Assembly: GCF_000813005.1 (NCBI RefSeq)
Contig: NZ_JSYP01000007.1
Coordinates: 124,001 to 188,000 of the forward strand
Length of the DNA: 64,000 nucleotides
Origin: Flavobacterium sp. KMS
GTDB lineage: Bacteria; Bacteroidota; Bacteroidia; Flavobacteriales; Flavobacteriaceae
Direction of reading: 5' to 3'
Below the pieces are notes generated by a model. It saw only the letters and a list, made by a program, of their open reading frames with translations. It was not told the origin of the DNA and did not search any database. Positions within the stretch are counted from its first letter, which is position 1; each line of letters begins with the position of its first letter. Made by a program: the position numbers and the translations under genes. Below are positions 15,676 to 23,266 of this stretch, one piece after another.

Positions 15676-17892
15676 TTAAATACTTGCATAAGCTTCAGAT
15701 TCTGTAGATGGTGGCGCAATTACTCCTTGTGGATCCAATAAACAGGCACAAACTTTAAATTCTGGCATTTTAGAAACCGGATCTAATGTTCCGATTGTTA
15801 ATTGATTTGCTGATTTTGCTCCTGGCCAATGATAAGGGATAAAAACGGTATCTTTTCGGATTGTCTCAACAATATTTGCTGGAAAAATCCCTTCTCCTCT
15901 TCGGGTTTCAACTCGCACTAATTCACGCTGTTTAATTCCGTATTTCAAAGCCAGCTCAGGATGAATTTCTAGTAAAGGTTCTGGAATTTGATCTACTAAC
16001 TTCCCTATTCTTCGTGTTTGAGTTCCGCTTAGATATTGAGAAACAACACGCCCAGTTGTGAGCGTTATCGGATATTTATCATCTGTAACTTCACTTGGTA
16101 ATCTATATGGCGCCGGATTAAAATGAGCTTTCTTATCTGGAGTACAAAATACTTTATCTTCCCATAATCTAGGTGTTCCTGGATGAACATCTGTTGGACA
16201 AGGCCAGAAAACTCCCATATTATCTTCTATTTTTTTATAAGATATTCCAAAATAGTCTGCAGTTCCTCCTTTTGAGGCAACTCGAAGCTCATTAAAAATA
16301 GCTTCACTATTTTCATAAGTAAACTTGTCTTCTTCTCCTAGTCTTTTTGCCAGTTCTAAGAAAATAGAAGTATCTGTTCTTGCATCTCCCGGAGGAGTTA
16401 CAGCTTGGCGAATTCGGATTACTCTTCCTTCTGCTGATGTAGTTGTTCCTTCTTCTTCTTCTTGCAAAGATCCCGCAAGAACAATATCTGCATGACGGGC
16501 AGTTTCATTCAAGAAGAAATCGATACAAACATAAAACTCTAATTTTTCAAGTGCTTCTCTTACATAACTATTATTTGGCAATGATACCAACGGATTAAAA
16601 CAAATAGAAAGTAATCCTTTTATTTCTCCTCTATGAATGGCATCAATGATTTCGTAAGCTGATAGCCCTTTTCCTGGCATATCTTTTTCATCAATTCCCC
16701 AAACTTGCGATATGTATTTACGATGTTCCGGATTTTCAATATCTCTGTTTCCTGGCAATTGATCGCATTTATGACCATGCTCTCTTCCTCCTTGTCCATT
16801 TCCTTGTCCGGTTATTGTTCCGTATCCGCAGTAAGGTTTGCCTAGTCTTCCTGTTGCCAGAACTAAATTGATGCATCCTACTACATTATCAACTCCTTTA
16901 GTATGTTGTTCGATTCCGCGTGCGTGAAGCAAAAAGCTAGTTTTAGCTTTACCCCATAATTCTGCCGCAGCTTTAATTTTATTTTTATCAATTCCTGTAA
17001 TTTCCTCTGCCCATTCTAAGGTATAATCTTTTACAGCATCGATTGTTTCCTGAAAACCTGATGTATAATTGTCTATAAAATCATGATCTAACATATCATG
17101 ATCAACTAGATATTTTAGCATCGCTCCGTACAATGCCGAGTCGGTTCCTGGTTTTACATCTAGATGAATATCTGCAGTTCTTGCCAACGGAATCATTCTA
17201 GGATCTATAACTATAAGTTTAGCTCCTCTATCTCTGGCTTTCCAAATCCAATGGGTTAATGTTGGGAAAGTTTCGCTAATGTTTGCACCACTAACAATAA
17301 TTACTTCGGCATATTCTAAATCAGAATAATTATTTGAAGCACGGTCTAATCCAAAAGCTTTTTTATTTCCTGCTCCTGCACTCACCATACAAAGTCTTCC
17401 GTTATAATCCAGGTTTCTAGTTTTTAACGCTACACGCGCAAACTTCCCTACCAAATAACTTTTTTCGTTGGAAAGTGAAACTCCAGATAACATAGAAAAA
17501 GCATGCTTACCATATTTTTCCTGAATTCTTTTTATTTCAGATACTGTTTTATCCATTGCTTCATCCCAAGTAGTTTTCTCAAAGCCTTTTCCTTCTACTC
17601 TTTTTATAGGATGTAAAAGTCGGTCTGGATGATTATTTTGTAAATAGCGCTGTACTCCTTTTGGACACAAACGACCTTCGTTAAAAGGAAATTCCATCCA
17701 AGGTTCGAAACCTACTACTTTATTTTCTTTTACTAATAATTGAATACCACATTGCATACCGCAAAAACAACAATGCGTTTTTACTATTTCATCTGGTTCA
17801 TCTCTACCTTCGTAACCATCTTTGGGAGCATAATTTAAATGCGGTCCAAAATCTTCAATTATTTTTTCGGTTGATACAGGTAATTTTGCCAT
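15676..17892 (-). CDS. Molybdopterin (bis-MGD) nitrate reductase catalytic subunit
   Basis: 738 aa, DMSO-reductase superfamily, closest in layout to cytoplasmic NarB/NasA-type nitrate reductases. The N-terminal [4Fe-4S] ligands are Cys41, 44, 48 and 76 (CCFCGMQC and GRLCPKG). The Mo ligand should be Cys168 in [11 protein letters not shown]. Later marks are [34 protein letters not shown] and the C-terminal [18 protein letters not shown] with [14 protein letters not shown]. No Tat signal is present. It is encoded with NarK transporters and Moco genes, which supports nitrate as the substrate. Whether it serves assimilation or respiration cannot be settled from sequence; the membrane partners favour a quinol-fed enzyme. 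Confidence 0.88.
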   Translation of the reverse strand: MAKLPVSTEKIIEDFGPHLNYAPKDGYEGRDEPDEIVKTHCCFCGMQCGIQLLVKENKVVGFEPWMEFPFNEGRLCPKGVQRYLQNNHPDRLLHPIKRVEGKGFEKTTWDEAMDKTVSEIKRIQEKYGKHAFSMLSGVSLSNEKSYLVGKFARVALKTRNLDYNGRLCMVSAGAGNKKAFGLDRASNNYSDLEYAEVIIVSGANISETFPTLTHWIWKARDRGAKLIVIDPRMIPLARTADIHLDVKPGTDSALYGAMLKYLVDHDMLDHDFIDNYTSGFQETIDAVKDYTLEWAEEITGIDKNKIKAAAELWGKAKTSFLLHARGIEQHTKGVDNVVGCINLVLATGRLGKPYCGYGTITGQGNGQGGREHGHKCDQLPGNRDIENPEHRKYISQVWGIDEKDMPGKGLSAYEIIDAIHRGEIKGLLSICFNPLVSLPNNSYVREALEKLEFYVCIDFFLNETARHADIVLAGSLQEEEEGTTTSAEGRVIRIRQAVTPPGDARTDTSIFLELAKRLGEEDKFTYENSEAIFNELRVASKGGTADYFGISYKKIEDNMGVFWPCPTDVHPGTPRLWEDKVFCTPDKKAHFNPAPYRLPSEVTDDKYPITLTTGRVVSQYLSGTQTRRIGKLVDQIPEPLLEIHPELALKYGIKQRELVRVETRRGEGIFPANIVETIRKDTVFIPYHWPGAKSANQLTIGTLDPVSKMPEFKVCACLLDPQGVIAPPSTESEAYASI

Positions 17893-17976
17893 GTTTATTT
17901 TGTTTTATTTTGTTTCAAGTTTAAAGTTCAAAGTTTAAAACTGTGACTGTAAACTGTGACTGTGTACTTTTAAAAA

Positions 17977-19029
17977 TTATCCAAATAAGCTTCCGCCGCT
18001 TTCTAATCTTGCTTTTAAATGTGCTTGCGCCAATCGGGATCTTTTTCCTTCTGGACTTAAATCAAGGTGTGAAGTTCCATCTTCATGAGTAAAGTCAAAT
18101 CCTAATTCTTTGGTAACAATCTTTAGATCATTAATATGTAATTGGGTAGCAAATTCTTCTCCTGTATGCGGACAAACTGCCATTCCTTTTTTCATTCCTT
18201 CTTTCTTGTAAATATGGGCTCCAATCTGGGCTGGACGCTGAATGATATGGAAGAATTTCCCGAAAGGAATCCATATTAAAAACATAATTACTGTTACGGC
18301 ATGAATTACAGCTAAGAAATCAAACGCAAATCCTTTCATAAATTGATAAGAATAGGTAAGACATAATCCTGTAACTGATATTGCGATTAATAAAATAAGT
18401 GGTAACAAATCACCTTCAAAAGATTGTGTTGCTATTAAACCCGGATTTGTTAATCGTCTTCGCAAATAATAAACTGATCCAATTATAACTAACCAAGATG
18501 ACCAGTTTAAAGCATGAAAAATCATGAATGCCATAAATGATCCTATTTTGAAATCCATCATTTTAAATCCAAAAAAATGGGCTTCATAAATTGAAATAGA
18601 ATCTGGTGCCAGAGTAAAATGTATCCAACCGAACGTAAGCGGAATTGTTATTGCAAATGCCGACATACAACCTAATGCAATACAAAAGTGTGCTATCCAA
18701 CGGTATTTACTTCTTGGGTAAATGAATTTCTGAACAACAATATTCTCTACCGATTCTTTTCCTAAAAACCATAAATGGGAGAATATTTTTCCTGTAAAGA
18801 GAAACTTGATACTACGCTTAAAATACATCCATGTGGGTGGGCGTTGTAACCAAACTGAATAACGATATACGATCCCGAAGAAGGCAAACACAGTTCCAAA
18901 TAAATAAGTAACTAGTGCAGCATCAAAATTTTGTAGTTGTCTCGACCCGTAAAACACAAGTACTATAGTTAATGCAGATACAAGAGTTGCAACAAGTAAA
19001 GCTTTAGTATTAAAAGTTTTATTTTTCAT
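17977..19029 (-). CDS. NarI-like membrane (cytochrome b / quinol) subunit
   Basis: 350 aa with about six hydrophobic helices: ~10-30, 38-56, 108-135, 160-190, 208-228 and 235-255. Between them lie basic loops and candidate haem-ligand histidines (WIAHFCIALG, IFHALNWSSW, FLAVIHAVTV, GKFFHII). It resembles gamma subunits of nitrate reductase and related HdrE/DsrM-like proteins. The C-terminal ~90 residues are cytoplasmic and carry CPHTGEEFATQLHIND. It is probably the quinol-oxidising anchor that feeds the Fe-S subunit. It is encoded directly before the catalytic subunit, with an 84-base spacer holding TTTAAAGTTCAAAGTTTAAA-type repeats. Confidence 0.75.
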   Translation of the reverse strand: MKNKTFNTKALLVATLVSALTIVLVFYGSRQLQNFDAALVTYLFGTVFAFFGIVYRYSVWLQRPPTWMYFKRSIKFLFTGKIFSHLWFLGKESVENIVVQKFIYPRSKYRWIAHFCIALGCMSAFAITIPLTFGWIHFTLAPDSISIYEAHFFGFKMMDFKIGSFMAFMIFHALNWSSWLVIIGSVYYLRRRLTNPGLIATQSFEGDLLPLILLIAISVTGLCLTYSYQFMKGFAFDFLAVIHAVTVIMFLIWIPFGKFFHIIQRPAQIGAHIYKKEGMKKGMAVCPHTGEEFATQLHINDLKIVTKELGFDFTHEDGTSHLDLSPEGKRSRLAQAHLKARLESGGSLFG

Positions 19030-19057
19030 CCTTAATTAAAATTTAATGAATTACTTA

Positions 19058-20650
19058 TTAACTCGGTTTCTCACAACCTTTACGATTATAGAACCACCAA
19101 TTGATACCTGTAGCTAATATAGTGAAAATAGCAACGCCAATAAAGAATTGATTTACAGTACCATTAGCAGAAAGATTATTCCCGATTAATTTTGAAAAGA
19201 TAAATGGCCCAAATGCTGCGATTGCTGCTGTCCAACCAATAACTCCAGCTGCCTGACGTTGGTTTTCGGCAAAAATAATTGGGTATTGTCTAAACGTACC
19301 TGCGTTTCCAATTCCGGTAAAAAAGAACATCGCTAAAATTACTGTTACAAAAAGAGGAAATTGATCCATACTTGTTGGTGCTACTAATCCTTCTGTAACT
19401 AAAATAATTGCTCCTGCTAAAATTCCTAAACCAGTAATTGTAGTAAGTATAGCTCCTCCCACTTTATCTGCAACAAAACCAAAAGCAATACGGCTCGCAG
19501 AACCTATAAGTGGTCCGTAAAAAGCATAGACTAAAGGATCTGGCGCATTAGGGAAATCTCCATATAAAAACTTGATCATTAACGGGAAAGCTGCAGATAA
19601 ACCAGCGAAAGTTCCAAAAGTCATTACGTAAGTAATTGTACAATACCAAGTATGCTTGTTTGAAAAAATATCTAATTGCTCTTTAACAGATGCTTTCATT
19701 GGAATACTTTTTAAGTAAAACCAACTTATAATAGACAATAATATCAGAAAGGGAGCATACCAAAATGCAGCCGACTGTAAATAGATTTCTTTATTATTAA
19801 CCGCTGTATTTTTTGGACTGATATCATTTAATATTTTTTCAGCCATTTTTGGGTTTGCATTTGCAATAGCCTTAGCTTTCGCTTTTAAAGGCAGTGACGT
19901 AAAAAGAGCCACTTTATCATCTGATTGTATTGATGTACTTACAGAGTCAATGACAGTTTTCTTTACATTGGTCAATATTCTAGCTTGTACCTCAGGATCT
20001 AATGCAGCAAAAACCTCTTTTTGTTTTTCAATACTAGCATTCTGAAAAACGACTATTGCTTCTTTATGATCAATACTTGTAAATACTGATGCGGCTCCAA
20101 AAATACTAACACTTATAATAAGTGGTGTTACAAATTGTGCTACCGAAACACCAAAATTCCCAATACCTGCCTGAATTCCGAGTGCCGTACCTTTAAGTCT
20201 TTTAGGGAAAAATAAACTTGTACTTGGCATATAAGAGGAGAAATCTCCACCTCCAAAACCTGTAGTAAAAGCTAGAACTGCAAATACCCAAAATGGAGTA
20301 TTTACATCCATCACTGCAAAACCAATCCCGATTACAGGAATTAATTTAATAAGTGTAGCAATCGACACTATATGTCGCGTTCCAAATATTGGTAATATAA
20401 AAGTGTGAATAATTCTTAAGATTCCGGCAGCTAATCCAGGAATTGCTGTTAGCCAGAAAAGTTGATCTTTAGTAAAACGAAACCCTAATCCTGGTAATTT
20501 AACCGCTATAACACTCATCATAAACCATGAGGCAAATGATAATACTAAAGTTATTGTTGTTATTGTTAATGTCCTCCAAGCAATTTTACTTCCGGTAGAA
20601 CTCCAAAATGCTTCATCTTCGGGCTCCCATTTGTCTAACCAAGTTTTCAT
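19058..20650 (-). CDS. narK: NarK-type nitrate/nitrite MFS transporter with helical insert
   Basis: 530 aa, longer than the usual ~430. The NNP-family signature is FGGGDFSSYMPSTSLFFPK near residue 132, with LGIQAGIGNFGVSVAQF after it. The two arginines that contact nitrate in NarK have counterparts in GILRII (near 79) and SASRIAFGFVADK. Between the fifth and sixth membrane segments (~190-292) lies a soluble, mostly helical insert rich in Ala, Lys and Asp (VFAALDPEVQARIL, AKAKAIANANPKMAEKIL). It starts 28 bases upstream of the NarI-like gene and directly follows its paralogue. Confidence 0.88.
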   Translation of the reverse strand: MKTWLDKWEPEDEAFWSSTGSKIAWRTLTITTITLVLSFASWFMMSVIAVKLPGLGFRFTKDQLFWLTAIPGLAAGILRIIHTFILPIFGTRHIVSIATLIKLIPVIGIGFAVMDVNTPFWVFAVLAFTTGFGGGDFSSYMPSTSLFFPKRLKGTALGIQAGIGNFGVSVAQFVTPLIISVSIFGAASVFTSIDHKEAIVVFQNASIEKQKEVFAALDPEVQARILTNVKKTVIDSVSTSIQSDDKVALFTSLPLKAKAKAIANANPKMAEKILNDISPKNTAVNNKEIYLQSAAFWYAPFLILLSIISWFYLKSIPMKASVKEQLDIFSNKHTWYCTITYVMTFGTFAGLSAAFPLMIKFLYGDFPNAPDPLVYAFYGPLIGSASRIAFGFVADKVGGAILTTITGLGILAGAIILVTEGLVAPTSMDQFPLFVTVILAMFFFTGIGNAGTFRQYPIIFAENQRQAAGVIGWTAAIAAFGPFIFSKLIGNNLSANGTVNQFFIGVAIFTILATGINWWFYNRKGCEKPS

Positions 20651-20670
20651 ATATTAATTTATTTTAATTT

Positions 20671-22146
20671 TTAATGTTTGTCTTCTATTTCTCTGGTGAA
20701 ATTTGGAGATTTTGCTCTCATTGCATTTATAATAGTTCGGTGCATCCATAACAAGCAAAGAACTGATACTGTGAAAATAAATATCCAGGAACTGGTCCAG
20801 AGTCCAGTATAATTAAGGAGATAACCAAAGATAATCGGGCCTACAAATCCGCCTAATCCACCTATTAAACCTACCATTCCACCAACAACACCTACCTCAT
20901 TAGGAAAGTATTCCGGAATGTGTTTATATACTGCTGCTTTACCAATTCCCCATGAAATTCCTATCAGGATTACCAAAATCACATAGACCCAAAGATTGGC
21001 GCTAAATTTTATTTGAGTGATTCCCTTAGCTAGTAATTCTTTCTTTTTTACTTCTTGATTTTGTTCTACAACTATTTCCTGCCAAGAATTTTTTACTGGA
21101 AAAATTGCTGTGTCATCATTACCCGAAATTACTTTTGTATTGATTTTATGCTCTTTACCATTTACAATTACTGCATCGGCAGCAACTTCGGTAACAATAC
21201 CATTATTACTAGCCAGAACTCCAGGACCTGCTGTAAATATTTCCATTTTTGGGAACATCAGTAAGAAACTAATAACTATCGATGAACCTAAAACCCAATA
21301 CATAACTTTTCGGGCTCCGAATTTATCAGATAAATAACCTCCAAAAGCTCTGATTATTCCAGATGGCAAACTGAACATTGTTGCAAACATCCCTCCCATT
21401 ACCAATGAAGTATGGTAAACATTCATGAAATTAGGTACTAACCATTGTGAGTATGCTACGAAACACCCGAAAACTAAAAAGTAATAGGCTCCAAATCGCC
21501 AAACTCGAATATTTTTAAGCGGAGACATTAGCTCTTTCATTGTTTTTGAAACTCCTGGATTGGTTTTATTTTTAGCAAAAACAATAAAAAGTATTCCTAT
21601 AAGAACTAAAACGCCTCCGTAAATTATTGGTAACATTTTCCAACCATTTAATGGATCTTTTTCTGATAGATGATTTAATAAAGTTGGCGCAACAAAAGTT
21701 GTAATCGCTGCACCAGCATTTCCCATTCCGAAAATACCCAAAGCTCTTCCTTGCCAGTTTTGAGGATACCAAGCCGAAGTATATCCAATACCTACAGCAA
21801 AGCTGGTTCCTACTAAACCAAATAAAAAACTTAAAACTGCAAAACTCCAGAATGAATTTGCAAACGGAAGAAGAAAAAGAGGAACAGAACATAATAACAA
21901 TAAAACAGAAAATATAATCTTCCCTCCATATTTATCTGTTAATATACCTATAGGAAGTCTGAAAACTGATCCTGAAAGAATAGGGATTCCTAGCAACCAA
22001 CCTGTTTCTACAACTGTCCAATTAAATATACCTTTATCTACAAGATACGTAACCAAAACACCATTTAGTGTCCAGCAAGCAAAACAGATTGTAAATGCTA
22101 AAGTATTTAAAAATAAAATTTTGTGTGATTGAGATAAACTACTCAT
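20671..22146 (-). CDS. narK: NarK-type nitrate/nitrite MFS transporter with beta-rich insert
   Basis: 491 aa, first gene of the nitrate block. Marks include the conserved Arg in SVFRLPIGILTDKYGG (~63) and in GIIRAFGGYLSDKFGARK (~266), the nitrate signature area GYTSAWYPQNWQGRALGIFGMGNAGAAI (~121-148) and GVVGGMVGLIGGLGGFVGPI near the end. Residues ~302-382 form a soluble insert between two late membrane segments, with short strands (GIVTEVAADAVIVNGKEHKI, IFPVKNSWQEIVVEQNQEV). This is placed differently from the insert in the neighbouring paralogue. Its upstream region carries a Crp/Fnr-like site and a second palindrome. Confidence 0.88.
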   Translation of the reverse strand: MSSLSQSHKILFLNTLAFTICFACWTLNGVLVTYLVDKGIFNWTVVETGWLLGIPILSGSVFRLPIGILTDKYGGKIIFSVLLLLCSVPLFLLPFANSFWSFAVLSFLFGLVGTSFAVGIGYTSAWYPQNWQGRALGIFGMGNAGAAITTFVAPTLLNHLSEKDPLNGWKMLPIIYGGVLVLIGILFIVFAKNKTNPGVSKTMKELMSPLKNIRVWRFGAYYFLVFGCFVAYSQWLVPNFMNVYHTSLVMGGMFATMFSLPSGIIRAFGGYLSDKFGARKVMYWVLGSSIVISFLLMFPKMEIFTAGPGVLASNNGIVTEVAADAVIVNGKEHKINTKVISGNDDTAIFPVKNSWQEIVVEQNQEVKKKELLAKGITQIKFSANLWVYVILVILIGISWGIGKAAVYKHIPEYFPNEVGVVGGMVGLIGGLGGFVGPIIFGYLLNYTGLWTSSWIFIFTVSVLCLLWMHRTIINAMRAKSPNFTREIEDKH

Positions 22147-22215
22147 AATTGACTGTTTTTAATATCGTTTTTAATTAAATCAGTACTCTAGTTATGAACC
22201 TCTTTAATTAAAAAT

Positions 22216-22282
22216 CAAAATTAAAGAAATCAATTTCCACTTAAAATGACATTTGTCATATTAAGGACAATATTATCCTTAA
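22216..22282 (-). promoter_or_regulatory. Promoter/operator region of the nitrate block
   Basis: On the minus strand a -7 box TAATTTTG (plus-strand positions 22216-22223) fits TAnnTTTG. ATGACATTTGTCAT at 22246-22259 is a 6+6 inverted repeat with a TGA-N6-TCA core as in Crp/Fnr sites. Its centre lies 29.5 bases from the -7 box, about -43 from the start, a class II activator position. Just beyond is a 22-base palindrome, TTAAGGACAATATTATCCTTAA (22261-22282), with one mismatched pair. No TTTG -33 box is seen at the right spacing, in keeping with an activator-dependent promoter. Confidence 0.5.
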
Positions 22283-22752
22283 TGACTTTTTTATGGCCAA
22301 TTGGATATTATATTAAACAATGATGGTTTTATTCCGAATAAAATTAACAAAAAAATTTACACAAAAAGGAATAAACTCGTATTAATAAAGAATATAAATA
22401 ACTTAATATCAACATCATAAACTAATAAATTTTGATTATCGTTTATTATAAGAGAATAACAAAAATCCTTTTCTGCTCCACTTTTGTTAAAATTTTAGCT
22501 GCAAATGAGATAAACGGCGCTTTCATACCAAAACAATAATAAAAACGAAGATTTTGATAGTCAATAAATTAAGATTCCATATTGAAATTGTATTAAAAAA
22601 GCTATTTTTTTATTAATTACTATATCTTTTTTTTAAATAAAAAAAGAAGCAACAAACAAAAACAAACGCCTAGTAATCAATAAATTAAAACACACAAAAA
22701 GAATAATAAATTGTATCTCCCCTATTTATTTTCAAAAATAATTATATAAATT
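22283..22752. other. AT-rich spacer between divergent nitrate and sulfatase units
   Basis: No gene is seen. One short palindrome, TTTTATTCCGAATAAAA, lies at 22327-22343. The remainder is AT-rich with many A-runs and offers nothing else I can support. Confidence 0.6.
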
Positions 22753-22783
22753 TTTGGTTTTTATTATATATAATTTAACTTTG
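22753..22783 (+). promoter_or_regulatory. Consensus Bacteroidota promoter of the sulfatase operon
   Basis: TTTG (22753-22756), 19 bases, then TAACTTTG (22776-22783) match TTTG-N19-TAnnTTTG exactly. Transcription should start near 22790, leaving a leader of about 477 bases before the SusC start. Confidence 0.75.
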
Positions 22784-22824
22784 TCTATAGAATTAGTAGA
22801 GTTTAAATAAAAACAATCTATATT

Positions 22825-22911
22825 TTGAAAACAATCGAGAGAATATCTAACTACAGTCTTCCTAAAGTATACACTTATAACACCTTCTGTTATATGTGTA
22901 TCTGTTGCTAA
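22825..22911 (+). CDS. Putative 28-aa cysteine-ended leader peptide
   Basis: A TTG-initiated frame about 35 bases after the predicted transcription start. It begins with KTIERISNYS after the start residue and ends NTFCYMCICC before TAA, with four Cys in the last seven residues and codons TGT, TGT, TGT, TGC. It is not a known gene to me. The position, right after a consensus promoter and before a sulfur-scavenging operon, suggests a leader peptide that senses cysteine supply. The TTG start is unusual, and the in-frame ATG at 22894 would give only MCICC. Coding is inferred from composition and position. Confidence 0.5.
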   Translation: MKTIERISNYSLPKVYTYNTFCYMCICC

Positions 22912-22928
22912 TTCTCATCGTAATATTT

Positions 22929-22978
22929 TCGTTTACCTATTATAAAACTATAAACTTATTATAGTTTGACTTAAACGA
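22929..22978 (+). promoter_or_regulatory. Leader RNA hairpin after the first peptide
   Basis: The inner stem AAACTATAA (22945-22953) pairs exactly with TTATAGTTT (22959-22967) across a 5-base loop. The outer arms TCGTTTA (22929-22935) and TAAACGA (22972-22978) also pair exactly. It starts 18 bases after the stop of the Cys-ended peptide. No T-run follows, so it is not a plain terminator. Confidence 0.5.
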
Positions 22979-23108
22979 ATTTTATTAAACACCCCCCACA
23001 ATTATCTTACTGAAAAGACAAAAACTATTCTTTACCACATGCGTAAGGAACAAGTTGGTGGAAAAACATGTAAAAAACTAAAATAAATAATTAACTAAAA
23101 AAAGGAAA

Positions 23109-23141
23109 ATGAAAACAATGTATAGAAGTTGCTGTAAATAA
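23109..23141 (+). CDS. Putative 10-aa peptide MKTMYRSCCK
   Basis: ATG-initiated tiny frame preceded by an A-rich AAAGGAAA stretch. It encodes MKTMYRSCCK, with tandem Cys codons TGC TGT. Its first bases, TGAAAACAAT, repeat the start of the 28-aa frame at 22825, which hints at a shared origin. A strong hairpin begins 6 bases after the stop, so a ribosome held on the Cys codons would reach its 5' arm. A regulatory role is inferred. Confidence 0.5.
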   Translation: MKTMYRSCCK

Positions 23142-23146
23142 AAAAA

Positions 23147-23172
23147 GCCATTTCTGCGGCAACAGAAATGGC
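23147..23172 (+). promoter_or_regulatory. 10-bp perfect hairpin before susC
   Basis: GCCATTTCTG and CAGAAATGGC pair exactly around the loop CGGCAA. A-runs flank both sides. The T-run that would make it a terminator lies on the minus strand, so on the plus strand it is better read as a regulatory structure. It lies 95 bases before the SusC ATG. Confidence 0.6.
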
Positions 23173-23266
23173 AGGCTTAAAAAAAATGTGAATCTCTTTA
23201 TAAAGGAAACGATAGTTGATTTCTCAGCTTTCGCTATGCCTTTACTATTTAAACCAACACAAAGAA

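Noticed and set aside
21572..21892. Minus-strand Cys/Phe-rich frame inside the NarK gene
   Set aside because: Out-of-frame shadow within a conserved transporter gene.
23147..23172. Hairpin as a plus-strand intrinsic terminator of susC
   Set aside because: An A-run, not a T-run, follows on the plus strand; the terminator-like orientation is the minus strand.
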